NCBI GenBank assembly: GCA_964557575.1
Contig: CAZLBC010000015.1
Location: forward strand, 1 to 64,000
DNA length: 64,000 bases
Direction of reading: 5' to 3'
Origin: CAZLBC01 sp964557575
Lineage (GTDB): Bacteria; Planctomycetota; Phycisphaerae; SM23-33
The translations under genes were made by a program, and so were the position numbers. The stretch's first letter is position 1. Each line of letters starts with the position of its first letter. The notes beneath the pieces were generated by a model, which had not been told where the DNA came from, did not search any database, and saw nothing but the letters and a program-made list of their open reading frames with translations. Of this stretch, positions 63,077 through 64,000 are shown piece after piece.

Positions 63077-64000
63077 CTAACGAATATGTTCCTGCAGCGT
63101 AAAGATCGGCAACAGCATCCCGACGACGATCGTGCCGACAATGACGGCCATGAGAAACAGGAGTGCCGGTTCCACGAGGGCGACCAGCAGCCGGAGCCGG
63201 CGGTCGAGTTCTTCCTCGTACACGCCCGCGAGCCGCTTGAGTTCAGTATCGAGCCTGCCGCTTTCCTCGGACACCGCGATCATCTCGATGACCGAGCCCG
63301 GGAAGAGCCGGCGGCACGAAGCCAGGCTGCGAGCCAGGGAGGTTCCCTGCCGCACCTGCTCGATGGAACGGTCCATCGCCGCGGCCAGCGTCCGGTTTCC
63401 CAGCGACTCCTTCGCCACCCTGAGCGAGGCGACGAGGGGAACGCCCGATCCCAGCAGGGTACCGAGCATGCGGCAGAACCGTACCAGTGCGAAGCGCGCG
63501 AGAACCGGACCGAGCCCCGGAACCCTGAGCAGAAAGCGCTCCCAGGCGAGCCGGCCCGCGTCGGCGGCCAGGATGCGCCGCGCGAGCAGCGCGATGATGA
63601 CAACGCCGACGACAGCAAAAAGACCGTACGCGGTCATGCCCTCGCTGACCGCGATGATCGCGCGGGTGAGGTCCGGCAGGGCGGCGCCGAAGTCGTCGAA
63701 CAGTTTCGAAAAGCGCGGAATGAAATACACCATGAGAAATATCAACACGGCAACCGCCAGCACGGCGAGGATCACCGGGTACACCAGGGCGCTCCACACC
63801 TTCGACTTGAGGCCGTGTTCCCGGGCGCGGAAATCCGCGATCTGCATGAGAACGACGTCGAGGAATCCTCCCGTTTCCCCGGCGCGGACCATGGCCGTGT
63901 AGACGGCGGGAAACGACCGGGGGAACCGGCTCAACGCATCGGCCAGCGCGGTCCCTCCCGAGACGTCGTCGTGTATGGCCGACCACTGTTTCTTCGCGGC
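63077..64000 (-). CDS. gspF: T2SS-2 platform protein GspF, N-terminus beyond the window
   Basis: The frame is open to the last base (64000), so the 5' part is missing; 307 codons are present. They begin in the first helical domain (AAKKQWSAIHDDVSGGTALA), continue through PAVYTAMVRAGETGGFLDVV, the membrane segments (VYPVILAVLAVAVLIFLMVY; ALLFLMAVIVGTIVVGMLLP) and the second T2SSF domain (RFCRMLGTLLGSGVPLVASL). A gspE gene is expected further right but cannot be seen here. Confidence 0.95.
   Translation of the reverse strand, partial: AAKKQWSAIHDDVSGGTALADALSRFPRSFPAVYTAMVRAGETGGFLDVVLMQIADFRAREHGLKSKVWSALVYPVILAVLAVAVLIFLMVYFIPRFSKLFDDFGAALPDLTRAIIAVSEGMTAYGLFAVVGVVIIALLARRILAADAGRLAWERFLLRVPGLGPVLARFALVRFCRMLGTLLGSGVPLVASLRVAKESLGNRTLAAAMDRSIEQVRQGTSLARSLASCRRLFPGSVIEMIAVSEESGRLDTELKRLAGVYEEELDRRLRLLVALVEPALLFLMAVIVGTIVVGMLLPIFTLQEHIR

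Overview
The window is GC-rich bacterial DNA, most likely from an uncultured member of the Planctomycetota or a neighbouring PVC phylum. The evidence is a set of lifestyle markers rather than any ribosomal gene: two twin-arginine-signal Gfo/Idh/MocA oxidoreductases, a secreted multi-EF-hand protein, a PQQ-type beta-propeller lipoprotein, BNR/sialidase-like proteins and several secreted glycoside hydrolases. I saw no rRNA, tRNA or CRISPR array.

Layout. (1) 0.3-6.6 kb: a minus-strand operon of methyltransferase, metal-chelate binding lipoprotein, FecCD-type permease and ATPase. It is divergent from a TonB-dependent receptor whose promoter carries a Fur-like palindrome. (2) 6.6-21 kb: a patchy accessory region with a BNR_4 protein, a GH95 fucosidase, a GH39-like enzyme, an AraC regulator and a Gfo/Idh/MocA protein. 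It also holds a small fold-back element beside a vapBC toxin-antitoxin pair, an orphan YgiT-type finger, an orphan Fpg-type zinc finger, and several broken genes (a sialidase with an internal deletion, a frameshifted DUF4861-like gene, a degenerate small gene). (3) 21.5-45.3 kb: a complete type II secretion-like system (T2SS-1). gspE-F-G-H-I-J-K run on the minus strand. Divergently on the plus strand come a nine-EF-hand protein, a PilM-PilN fusion, a PilO-PilP-like fusion, a giant 4,138-residue secretin and a small lipoprotein. (4) 45.3-54.2 kb: a PQQ propeller lipoprotein, a Tyr/Arg-rich secreted protein, a 1,220-residue secreted putative carbohydrate-active protein, a second Gfo/Idh/MocA protein, and a cytochrome b561/ethylbenzene-dehydrogenase-like fusion. 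(5) 54.3-64 kb: a second T2SS-like system (T2SS-2) on the minus strand, in the order gspF (cut by the window edge)-G-H-I-J-K-L-M-C-D-lipoprotein, with a normal 720-residue secretin.

The outstanding feature is the giant secretin at 32440-44856. An ordinary GspD has an N0 domain and three N-domains before the outer-membrane channel. This protein has N0, then about 43 consecutive N1-like modules by hand count, then a standard secretin core. Four adjacent ~465-bp, two-module units with a 164-bp exact repeat show recent growth by tandem duplication. It is encoded with a full set of T2SS partners and lies about 10 kb from a conventional paralogous system, which gives a natural comparison. Glycan-degrading enzymes nearby are plausible cargo for such systems, but that link is inference from location only.
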